A DNA stretch of 45,000 nucleotides from Neocallimastix lanati (nom. inval.) (taxonomy: Eukaryota > Neocallimastigomycota > Neocallimastigomycetes > Neocallimastigales > Neocallimastigaceae), in assembly GCA_016946835.1 (NCBI GenBank), contig JACVTC010000194.1, forward strand, positions 1 through 45,000, in the 5' to 3' direction. Positions 10,413 through 18,974 of this stretch are shown here, piece after piece; within the stretch, counting starts at the first letter, position 1, and each line of letters begins with the position of its first letter. Both the position numbers and the translations under genes were made by a program. The notes under the pieces are model-generated. The model searched no databases. It had not been told where the DNA came from and saw only the letters and a list, made by a program, of their open reading frames with translations.

Positions 10413-11289
10413 TGTAAGAATCTATAATTATTTGTTAGCAAATAATTATATTTTCTTAGTTAAGTTATTATAACTATAACTTTATTTAATTACATATAAT
10501 ATTTATTAAATTTATTTAATTTAATTTTAAATATTCATTAATTTAACAAAATTTATTTAATTAATTTTAAATAATATATTTACAATATGCTAAATTCTCT
10601 ACTGTATTTAATGTATTTTGTATTGTATTTTATTCTGTATTTTATAATGTATTCTGTATTTTATAATGTATTCTGTATTTTATTAACTATTTAATTTTAT
10701 ATTTTTAATATAAGGATAAATTATATGATCGAAATATCTTTTATTATTTTATTCTTTTATTTTCGATCATTAGATTGGAAAATCGGTTAATTAAGATTTT
10801 TTCCAATTACTTTTTAGAAGTAATCGGTTTTACTTAATTAATGCGATGATCGATATGGATAGAATATCGATCGAAAACTTATCTAGGTTTTTCTATCTAA
10901 TCTTTTCCTAGATAAGAGATTTGTTAAGATTAGAAAACCCTTTCTTATTTAACCTTATTTTCATAAAAAAATATAAATAAGGCTCTTGAGTTCTCTTTGA
11001 GAAATCAAGAGTTATTATTATAAAAAACATAGTTATAATAGTAACATTTTTATATTTTTAACTTTAATAAATTAATAAAAATATCTTATTCAAAAACATA
11101 TTTTTAAGATCAATTTATACAAACAATTCTTCTCTTACATTTTGTGTTATTATTATAATTAATTTTATAATAAACTCTACATTAAAGGTAAAAAAATTTA
11201 TTTTATTTTATTTTCTCAACTTAATGAATTAGTCGTTAAGTTGTAGTTAATAATTCTATTTTGAGTTAGTTCTTAATAGAATTATTACA
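10413..11289 (+). repeat. 3' LTR (877 bp)
   Basis: Copy of 4091-4967 with no difference found by eye. The 13 nt between the Gag-Pol stop and the LTR (TTAAACAGAGCAA-like) is only modestly purine-rich, so the polypurine tract is weak or short. Confidence 0.95.
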
Positions 11290-11294
11290 CAATT
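11290..11294. repeat. Target-site duplication CAATT, right copy
   Basis: Matches 4086-4090. Its last three bases also belong to the left 14-bp duplication of the SINE, so the two insertions share a target. Confidence 0.9.
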
Positions 11295-11305
11295 TATTTA
11301 AAAAT
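11292..11305. repeat. SINE target-site duplication, left copy
   Basis: ATTTATTTAAAAAT ends exactly where the tRNA-like head begins. The same 14 bases stand at 11773-11786 right after the poly(T) tail. Confidence 0.88.
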
Positions 11306-11380
11306 GCCATGTTGGTCCAGTCGGTTAGGACGATACAGGTCACTGTAGAGGGCGGGGTTCGAATCCTCGGCATGGCACCA
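11306..11380 (+). other. tRNA-like SINE head with pol III A and B boxes
   Basis: Acceptor strands GCCATGT (11306-11312) and GCATGGC (11370-11376) pair over 7 bp. The D arm GTCC/GGAC, and a T arm CGGGG-TTCGAAT-CCTCG, are intact. The A box is TGGTCCAGTCGG (11313-11324) and the B box GGTTCGAATCC (11356-11366), a consensus match. Discriminator A is followed by a genomic CCA. The anticodon arm is not normal: the best pairing TACAG/CTGTA leaves a 4-nt loop, so no anticodon can be assigned. This is a SINE promoter head, not a working tRNA gene. The parent tRNA is uncertain; the GTCCAG D arm is reminiscent of Glu or Asp tRNAs. Confidence 0.85.
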
Positions 11381-11772
11381 AATAATCGGATGAGGTTTCT
11401 ATCCTGGGATATCATGAGACCACACGTGATGTCCGTAAGGCTTTCCCTCAAATGATTATTTCACCCATCCCTGATACTACGCTTTGAATTGAAGCATAGA
11501 CCTTGATGATTGTAAAATTTCCAATCGCCAATGATTACACCCACTAGGGAGGAGTTAATGGTTCCGTTCTGATGCTCGTGGTCATTAGAGATATATGTAG
11601 GAACGTTAGGAATGCATCTCCGGGCAGTGTGTAACGACGATTGAGAGCGGCGAAGCTGATACAGTATGCCAATAACTCATCACCTTACAGTTAATTAATA
11701 ACTGTATGGCCATATGGGAGATGGGTACCCATATGTGCAAGTCTATGTTTTTTTTTTTTTTTTTTTTTTTTT
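11306..11772 (+). mobile_element. tRNA-derived SINE with poly(T) 3' end
   Basis: A 467-bp island, much richer in G and C than its surroundings, is bounded by a perfect 14-bp direct repeat. It begins with a tRNA-like head (11306-11380) that has pol III A and B boxes. The body folds: AAATAATC (11380-11387) pairs with GATTATTT (11454-11461), TGAGG (11391-11395) with CCTCA (11446-11450) and GGATATCA (11407-11414) with TGATGTCC (11427-11434). Two more hairpins end it (11687-11705 and 11711-11735), just before 25 T residues (11748-11772). There is no coding frame. Head, no ORF, tail and target duplication define a SINE; it would depend on a LINE in trans. A poly(T) rather than poly(A) tail is uncommon (some plant SINEs have it). 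Family unknown to me. Confidence 0.87.
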
Positions 11773-11786
11773 ATTTATTTAAAAAT
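11773..11786. repeat. SINE target-site duplication, right copy
   Basis: ATTTATTTAAAAAT, identical to 11292-11305. It marks the 3' end of the SINE at the last T of the tail. Confidence 0.88.
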
Positions 11787-12753
11787 CTTTCAACAATAAA
11801 AAAATTTTATATAATTTTTTTTTTTTTTATCTTTTATACATATTCTTATTTTATATATTTTATATATAATTAAATAACAATGAAATTGATTTTAATTTTA
11901 ATTTTTAACTATAACAAACTTTAAAATTTAATAATAAATAAATATAAATGAATTTTTTTTTAACCTTTTATTTTTTATTTTAATGTGAAATAACATTACA
12001 TAAAAAAATAAAAATATTTATAAAAGTGAAATTTATAACATAATATTTCATACATTTTACTATATAGATTAATGGGATATAAAATTTTTATTACTTAAAA
12101 ATTAAAAAAAAAAAGATAAAAAAATAAAAAAAAAACGGCTTGTTTTTAAATATTTAAATTTAATAATTAATAGAATTACTTTTTATCCAATTTATTACTA
12201 AGAAATTGACCAAATTAATTAATAAAAATTAATCTAATTTAAATTAAAATTTTAACTTTATATATTATAATTATATTAACAGAATAATACTTTTCAAATG
12301 TAAATAGTTTTTATTTAAAATATAGTAGTAGAGCGAAACATAAAAAAAAAAAAATGAAACAAAATTATAAATATTATTATATTGAAAGTTTTGAATCTAT
12401 TAAATTTAATATGTTTATAATAAATAGTTACATAATATTTAATAAAATAATATAAATTTATACCACGATTTTTTTTTTTTTTTTTTTTTTAATTTATTTT
12501 TTTTATTTTTTATCTTTAAAAAAAAAAAGTATTTAAAGATTTAAAAATTTCTTCTCAATTACAAAATTAACATTAACATTTTAATATATTTTTTTGCAAT
12601 AAAAAATATTAAAAATTGTATTATATAAATTTATATTTCACTGGTTGAATATATATAGTACATATTAATTATTGATTATTGATTAATTAATAACTTTCGA
12701 ATAAATATTTATTTATTTTTATTAAAAAAAAAAAAAAGGAAAATTATTTGAAA
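11787..12753. other. AT-rich upstream region of the xylanase gene
   Basis: No gene seen. It has several A/T homopolymers (for example near 12469-12490). TATA-like stretches such as TATATATAG near 12650 could serve the downstream xylanase gene; I cannot place the promoter or regulator sites. Confidence 0.5.
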
Positions 12754-13800
12754 ATGAAATTCCAACAAATTATTCCATTTGCTTTTTCTTTAGCTGCTTC
12801 TTTAGTTTCTGCTCAAAGTTTCTGTTCTAGTGCTCAACACTCAGGAACAAGTATTAAGGAAACCAACAATAAGGTAGGATCCATTGGTGGTATTGGATAT
12901 GAATTATGGGCTGATGGTGGTAATAACAGTGCTACTTTCTACTCTGACGGTTCTTTCACTTGTTCATTCCAAGGTTCTAAGGATTACTTATGTCGTACCG
13001 GTCTTTCATTTGACAGTACTAAGCCACATTCACAAATTGGACACATGTATGCCGATTTCAAGCTTGTTAAACAAAACATTTCCAATGTCGATTACTCTTA
13101 TGTTGGTATTTATGGTTGGACTAGAAATCCACTTGTTGAATTTTACATTGTTGATAACTGGCTTAGTCAATATCGTCCAGGTGATTGGGTTGGTAATAAA
13201 AAACATGGAGACTATATAATTGATGGAGCTACTTACACTGTTTTTGAAAATGATCGTTTCGGACCATCTATTGATGGAGATACTAACTTCAAACAATACT
13301 TCAGTATTCGTCAACAAGCTCGTGATTGTGGTACTATTGATATTACAGCACACTTTGAACATTGGGAAAAACTTGGTATGAGAATGGGTAATTTACATGA
13401 AGCTAAAGTATTAGGAGAAGCTGGTAGTAACGGAGCAGGTACTAGTGGTACAGCAGATTTCCCATATGCTAAAGTTTACATTGGACAAGGAAATGGAGGA
13501 GCCGGTAATGCTGGTAATGCTGCTGCTCCAGCTCCAGCTCCAGCTCCAGCTGCTAATGCTAATGCTAATGCTAATGCTGGAAATAATGGAGATTGGAACA
13601 ATTGGAACAACAACAATAATAATAACAATGGATGGAACAATTGGAACAACAACAATAATAATAATAACAATGGATGGAACAACTGGAACAACAACAATAA
13701 CAACAATAACAACAATGGATGGAACAACTGGAACAACAACAACAATAATGGATGGAACAATTGGGGTAACAACAACAATGGCTGGCACAATTGGTACTAA
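12754..13800 (+). CDS. Secreted GH11 endo-1,4-beta-xylanase with W/N-repeat tail
   Basis: The predicted 348-residue enzyme cleaves beta-1,4 xylan in plant cell walls. ATG 12754 is used; the TTG two codons earlier is not a credible start. Residues 1-20 are a signal peptide (cleavage after VSA). The GH11 jelly-roll spans about 25-245: nucleophile Glu129 in NPLVEFYIVDNW and probable acid/base Glu222 in VLGEAG, before TSGTADFPYAKVYI. The GEAG form, instead of the common fungal TEGYQSSG, resembles bacterial enzymes of the Fibrobacter type; rumen-fungal xylanases are widely thought to come from such bacteria. After the domain come an Ala-Pro linker, an Ala-Asn run and about 70 residues of Asn with Trp pairs. 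There is no CBM10-type fungal dockerin, so it is probably not a cellulosome member. No intron is apparent. Neighbours are unrelated mobile DNA. Confidence 0.93.
   Translation: MKFQQIIPFAFSLAASLVSAQSFCSSAQHSGTSIKETNNKVGSIGGIGYELWADGGNNSATFYSDGSFTCSFQGSKDYLCRTGLSFDSTKPHSQIGHMYADFKLVKQNISNVDYSYVGIYGWTRNPLVEFYIVDNWLSQYRPGDWVGNKKHGDYIIDGATYTVFENDRFGPSIDGDTNFKQYFSIRQQARDCGTIDITAHFEHWEKLGMRMGNLHEAKVLGEAGSNGAGTSGTADFPYAKVYIGQGNGGAGNAGNAAAPAPAPAPAANANANANAGNNGDWNNWNNNNNNNNGWNNWNNNNNNNNNGWNNWNNNNNNNNNNGWNNWNNNNNNGWNNWGNNNNGWHNWY
13525..13797 (+). repeat. Coding repeats: Ala-Pro, Ala-Asn and Trp-Asn tracts
   Basis: GCTCCA units (AP), then GCTAAT units (AN), then about five copies of a unit reading NGWNNWNNNN(N)n encode the tail of the xylanase. 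Trp pairs are regularly spaced by two Asn and separated by 4-9 Asn. AAC and AAT alternate without pattern. The antisense open frames over this tract are shadows of the repeats. Confidence 0.9.
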
Positions 13801-14609
13801 GCAAATCTAATAAATTTAATGATATGTATCAGAAATTTATTAGACCATTTTTATTTTAATAAAAAAATATTTTTTAATAATAATGAATAAGTATATATTT
13901 AATTGATAAATATATATAAATTTTTATTTATTATTAAATTGTATTTAAATATATGAAATTAATATACTAATTAAATAAAATTACATATAAAAAATACTAT
14001 AAAAAAAATTTTTTTAATTTGTTTATTCATTTATTATCATTATTTGGTATATAAAATTCTGTAATATAAAATAATAATGAATTATAATAAATATAATATT
14101 TTAATGTTACAATAAATAATTTCTTTTTTTCCATATTTTAAAATAAATAAATAAATATTTTTTTACATATTTTAAAATAAATATTTATGTTATTTTTTTC
14201 GATGTTTAAAAATAGATAATTATTTTTTTTAAAATATAAATTAAACAATTTCATATTTCTTTGATTTAAAATAGTTATAATGAATTATTATTAATATGAT
14301 TTTAGGAGTAATCAATTGTTTACAAGAAGTTTATTTATTTTTGAAGATTTGGAAAAAAAAATAATAATAATAATAATAAATAAATAAATAAATATTATAA
14401 TAGTTTTATGTATAGTTTTTTTATATATAAATTATTTATAATAATATTTATATAAAATTTTTATATAATTATATAATTTTGGAAGTAAAATTTCGGAAAA
14501 TATGAATTTCTGAAAATGTGGCATTTGAAAATTTTAATAAATAAATAAATTAATAAATTAATTAATAAATAAACTTTAATAAATAATGTCAAATTAGGGT
14601 AAAGATTTT

Positions 14610-14641
<32 letters not shown>

Positions 14642-15780
14642 TATTCTTAAAGATAAAATATTCTTTGAAATCTATAAAAAGTATTTAAAGTAAGAATGAA
14701 AAAATATTTAAAAATTAAAAAGGTTTATACATCTTAAAAGTATAAAAAAAATATTATTTAAATAATTTTAAAAATAAAATATTTTTTATATCTATAAAAA
14801 ACTAAAATTAAAAGTTTGATATATCTTTTAAACAAATATATATAAAAAAATTTTTGAAATTTTCATTATATATTTAAAAAAAAAAAAAAAAATTTCTTGA
14901 AATCTATAAAAGTATTTAAAATAAAATAAATAAATAAAATTTTTTAAAAATTAAAAAAGCATATATATCTTAAATATATATATATATGTATATATTCTTT
15001 AAATATTCTTATAAATAATAATTCTTTAAGAAAAATTAATCTTTATACTATATAAAAATTAAAAGTATTATAAAATTTTTAAATTAAATATATATATAAA
15101 ATATTTTTTAAAAATAAAATATTCTTTAAGAATAAATATTTAAATAAAAGTTTTAGAAAAAAATTTTTTTTTTTAACCTTCATGTTTATTAATTTTATAA
15201 TATTCATAAAATTAATGATATAGATACAAAAATTATTAATAAAAATATATTTAATATTATTTTTATTATACATTTTAATAGAAAGCTTTTGTTTTATAGT
15301 ATGAAAATTATTTATAGAAATATAAAAATAAAAATATTTAATAGAAAATTTGTTTTATAGTATTCATAAAATTAATGATAAAGATATAGAAGTTATTAAT
15401 AAAAATATTAAATAATAATAATAATATCAAATAATTATTTAAAAATATTTAATGATAAAGATTTATTTTTAAAAATTTAATAAAAAAAATATTAAAATAT
15501 ATTAAAATTTTGAACAATTATCGATTTTTAATTTAAGAATAATTTTTTTTATTAATAATGTAATAATGATTGCAACAGAATTCTGATAATTTTTTTTTTT
15601 TTTTTCAATTGACTATTACTCCTTCATTTATTATAAATCAGTGTTAATATATTTAAATTAATCATTTAAACCATAATTCAATAATATAATTTCTAGGTCT
15701 TTCATTATCAATTAATTTGGTTTCTATAGTTTAGTATTTTTCAATTAAAATATTGATTTCATAATTCTTTTTTATTTTTA
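13801..15780. other. AT-rich intergenic DNA with degenerate repeats
   Basis: No gene seen. Diverged repeats occur: a motif around GAAATCTATAAAA recurs near 14665, 14797 and 14897, and a stretch around TTCATAAAATTAATGATA at 15203 recurs near 15363. Poly(A) and poly(T) runs are common. A short ORF at 15079-15273 (minus) is low complexity and not credible. Confidence 0.5.
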
Positions 15781-16395
15781 AATTCCTATATTTTTCCTTT
15801 TGTAATCATTATAAGATAAATATTCTTCTTCTTTTAATACATATATTAATTTATAAAAAGAAGGATTTTTTGAAAATAAATATTATTTAAATAATTATTG
15901 AAAGATTCTAATGAATTATTTGTTATATGATTTATATTGTTATAATAATTCCAATTTTTACAATTTTTTAAATATTTTTTTTTAAAAATATTCTTAAATT
16001 TTCAAAAATTGGTTATTATTATTTGTTTCACACCTAATTTTACTATAAACATCAATTATATATTCAATAATTACAAAAGGTAAATTCGAAATCACTTTAT
16101 AATAAATATATATTATTATATTTTACTTCATTATTTTTTAATACAGAAAAAATCTAGTATAAAAACTATTTAATATAAGTTTTAGTAATGAACACTTGAT
16201 AAGTAAATTTAGGTGCAATAAAAAAGTATCATCTGCATATATATCTTCATTTTATTTCATAAATAATTTTGCTTGGAAAGGTGATTGGAAGAATATTAAA
16301 TTTAGATTTTTGAATATCATAAAATTTTCATTTTTTACTGTTTTATAATATATTGATTCATCAGGAATTTCATTAAACATTATTGCATCAGGAGG
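15781..16395 (-). pseudogene. Decayed MULE-type transposase relic
   Basis: Read on the minus strand with frameshifts, the pieces follow the order of a Mutator-like (MULE) transposase. First comes NEIPDESIYYKTVKNEN, then IFFQSPFQAKLF, then IYADDTF where families have a catalytic DGTF. Next is QVFITKTYIK, a jump over what should be the middle of the domain (an apparent deletion), IIEYIIDVYSKIRCETNN, WNYYNNINHITNNSLESFNN and finally NPSFYKLIYVLKEEEYLSYN with YNDYKRKN. Several in-frame stops and at least two frameshifts make it non-functional. The intact family cuts and pastes DNA using a DDE fold. No terminal inverted repeats could be identified. The family call rests on my recollection of such transposases in early fungi and should be tested by search. 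Confidence 0.6.
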
Positions 16396-16403
16396 TATTT
16401 ATT

Positions 16404-16780
16404 ATTGATATTTTATTTATTATATACTAGAAAATAAAATATTTATATAATTATTTATTATTTATTTTTAATTATTTATTATTGATATTTTATTTATTAT
16501 ATACTAGAAAATAAAATATTTATATAATTATTTATTATTTATTATTGATATTTTATTTATTATATACTAGAAAATAAAATATTTATATAATTATTTATTA
16601 TTTATTTTTAATTATTTATTATTGATATTTTATTTATTATATACTAGAAAATAAAATATTTATATAATTATTTATTATTTATTTATAATTATTTATTATA
16701 TACTAGAAATAAAATATTTATATAATTATTTATTATTTATTTTTAATTATTTATTATTTATTTTTAATTATTTAATATTG
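16404..16780. repeat. AT-rich minisatellite, about 63-77-bp units
   Basis: Units start at 16404, 16481, 16544 and 16621 with ATTGATATTTTATTTATTAT, contain the unit marker TATACTAGAAAATAAAAT and end in TTATTTATTATTTA blocks. Spacings are 77, 63 and 77 bp. A shortened copy lies near 16694 and a fragment near 16774. The array sits between the MULE and LINE relics. Confidence 0.85.
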
Positions 16781-16900
16781 ATATTTTATTATTTATTATT
16801 TATATTTAATTATTTATTATTTATATTTGATTATTTATTAATTATGTATTATTTATTTTTATTATTTAAATTTAATTATTTATAATAAATAAATTAATAT

Positions 16901-17717
16901 TTATTCGGTCTTTTTTGTTGTAAAGTTATTAGCCATGTCTCTATTCCAGTAAAAGTTTACAAATGCTTTTTTTGATGGAAATTTATCTAATTTGTCTACT
17001 AAAATTTTACTTTCTTTATCTCATGTATTATGTCGATAAAGTGATGTCTCTCAAAGTAAAACAGAGATAATACAATTCGAGTTTTTCCATTTTTTAAAAC
17101 ATCTTACCTTATAAATCGCACATTCCGCCGAAAGAGGAGGAATGTTATGTTCTTTAGAAGCACAGTAAAGAGATGTAAAGCTATTTCCATTAGAAAATGC
17201 TTCAATCCAGTATAATTCTGTATTAACTAGTGTCTATGTAGTTCTTGTTCTTTCTTTATTTGATCCAAGCAAAGATTCATAATACGAAACTTTACCAATT
17301 ACTATAGCAGAAAATAATATTCTTTTATGAGGGATAGGAATATGAAAATTCTTAAGAAATCATTTAATGGAATATAGTGCATTTCTAACTTTATTATTCA
17401 TTCTCTGTATGACAGGTTTCAATTCGTAATCATTTGAAAAACGGTACACCTAAGCAAGTATAGCAATTAGTTTTAGGTAACTCTTGTCTTAAAAGATAAA
17501 AGGTAGGATATTTTTCATTAAGAAATTTTAAAACTTCCCCTCGTACTACTAAACATTTATTGATATCAAATTAACATTTCATTATTTTTAGTCCACTTAC
17601 TTGATAATTTTAACAATTTCCTAAGTTGAGGTCATGTTGGAGTACATAACACTATGTCATCTACAAAGAGACCTTCACAGCAACATTTATCTCCATTTGA
17701 GATTCCATATTTATCAC
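16901..17717 (-). pseudogene. LINE (non-LTR) reverse-transcriptase C-terminal relic
   Basis: On the minus strand the start reads ECDKYGIS..GDKCCCEGLFVDDIVLCTPT, where F-[VA]-D-D-I is the reverse-transcriptase active-site box (about 17643-17669). After a stop come PQLRKLLKLSSKWTKNN, then in another frame FDINKCLVVRGE and CYTCLGVPFF. Further on are IPHKRILFSAIVIGKVSYYE and LLGSNKERT, typical post-RT sequence of LINEs. The last part, NFYWNRDMANNFTTKKTE, ends in a stop at 16901. At least four internal stops and two or more frameshifts show it is dead, and the N-terminal RT and endonuclease parts are missing (truncated near 17720). An intact relative could be the source of the enzyme that moves the SINE. 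Confidence 0.8.
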
Positions 17718-18438
17718 ATTCATTAAAAATAAATAAATAAATAAAAAAACTAAAGATAATTTATTGTAGGATTGATTAAGAATTAAAATATTAAATATAA
17801 ATTATCAATTCATTTAATTTATAAATATCGAAATAGCAAATAAAAAAATGTATAAATAAAAAGATTTAAATAAAATATATTTTTTAAAAATTAAGTCTAA
17901 TAAAAAATAAAGTTAACGAAAATGAAAATATAATGAATATTTTAAAAGTATGGGAATTCAAATCATTTCAATCAAATACATTAGATAAAATAAAATTAAA
18001 GAAGTAACATTTGTAAGATAGTGATAGTGTTCCCTGAACTTTTTCTTGAACAAAGAGAAATATTGTCAAGATATTCAATTTCCATAAATTTGTTGTGTAA
18101 AGAATGATTATTTCTATTTATGTAAAATGAACTATTGGTTCTCCTAAATAAGAAATAAATGCATAAAATTAATGAATGTGTTGCATTTCGGAAAGTTACA
18201 TTTCGTAATATGGCATTTATATTGTTGTAATTTAACTCCAAAAAATTTTTAATATTATTTAATATATTTTATATAAATAAATTAATTAAAAAAATTATTA
18301 TTAGATTTAGAAATAAATATAAATATAAATTTGTTAAAAATAAAATTTCTTATTTTTTTTTTAGAAAATCAATTAAGTCTATATAAGTAAAATGAATTTG
18401 CGAAAACTAGAAACTAATTAAATTTCAACTTTAAGTAT
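17718..18438. other. Intergenic DNA, no convincing gene
   Basis: AT-rich. An 81-codon open frame at 17996-18241 (minus) is not low complexity but has no domain I recognise and no supporting context; it may be another relic. Confidence 0.4.
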
Positions 18439-18945
18439 CCTGAATATAGCATTGGTTTCCCATAGGTATTTCGTACCAGATATAGATATAAATTCGATGT
18501 TTGTGTTGCCAAAGCTGACAAAATGGTTTAAGACAATTCTCCAGAACAGAGACCTTGTCATTATAGAGAAAATAGTAATCCTCTATTAGAACAATGGTTT
18601 TCTAAGTGTTATCTTTTCCCTTGAATTTCGAATGAAATATTTCATGAATATTGAAATTATTTATGAAAAAATTTATATAATTATCAAATATTTTCCAACA
18701 TCAAATAGTAATAGAAATGCTGTTGGCACAGATATGAATAATATAGAATCAAGTATATTTTGACAGCAGTAACGAATTTATAATATTAATAATAACAATA
18801 GTAATAATATTGTTAAGAATAATAATAATAGTATTGATAGTGAAAATTGGAATATTAATATTAGTGATAGTTAAAATAATACTATAGTTACTCATAATGT
18901 ATGGAATAGGTCAAATGGTAATAAATGTGTCAATATTTGTATTTT
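18439..18945 (+). pseudogene. Unidentified coding-like relic
   Basis: In one frame the plus strand reads PEYSIGFP, stop, VFRTRYRYKFDVCVAKADKM, stop, then NSPEQRPCHYRENSNPLLE and QWFSKCYLFP. After a gap and shift it continues SNSNRNAVGTDMNNIESSIF and an Asn-rich tract ending NIVKNNNNSIDSENWNINI. The composition is protein-like and unlike the flanking A/T noise, but stops interrupt it repeatedly. I do not recognise the family; it could be an element ORF1 or a dead host gene. Confidence 0.4.
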
Positions 18946-18974
18946 TCTGAATAATGAGTGTGTAATTATATGTG

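Larger units (their letters stand above)
4091..11289 (+). mobile_element. Complete Ty3/gypsy LTR retrotransposon
   Basis: The element is bounded by two 877-bp direct LTRs (4091-4967 and 10413-11289), each beginning TGTAAGAATC and ending TTACA, in constant register over their whole length with no difference seen by eye. It is flanked by the 5-bp target duplication CAATT (4086-4090 and 11290-11294). Inside is a 1388-nt leader and one uninterrupted Gag-Pol frame of 1347 codons with protease, reverse transcriptase, RNase H and integrase in Ty3/gypsy order. Identical LTRs plus an open frame mean a recent insertion and possibly an active element. A single fused frame, no CCHC knuckle and a likely self-primer resemble the Tf1/sushi group. 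It landed at the edge of the left target duplication of the SINE at 11306. Confidence 0.96.

Noticed and set aside
11306-11377. A functional tRNA gene
   Set aside because: Acceptor, D and T arms fit, but the anticodon arm closes over 4 nt and no normal anticodon loop exists; the 14-bp duplication and 395-bp extension show it is a SINE head.
11266-11451. Minus-strand 61-codon open frame across the SINE and LTR junction
   Set aside because: It crosses the boundary of two mobile elements and has no recognisable domain.
12748-12753. TTG start two codons before the xylanase ATG
   Set aside because: Nuclear fungal genes start at ATG; ATG 12754 gives a standard signal peptide.
13411-13790. Four long open frames antisense or out of frame to the xylanase tail
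   Set aside because: They are shadows of the AAC/AAT/TGG repeats; the forward frame has a signal peptide and a GH11 domain.
16395-16900. CRISPR-like array
   Set aside because: Units are directly tandem with AT-rich content, no unique spacers and a eukaryotic context; it is a minisatellite.
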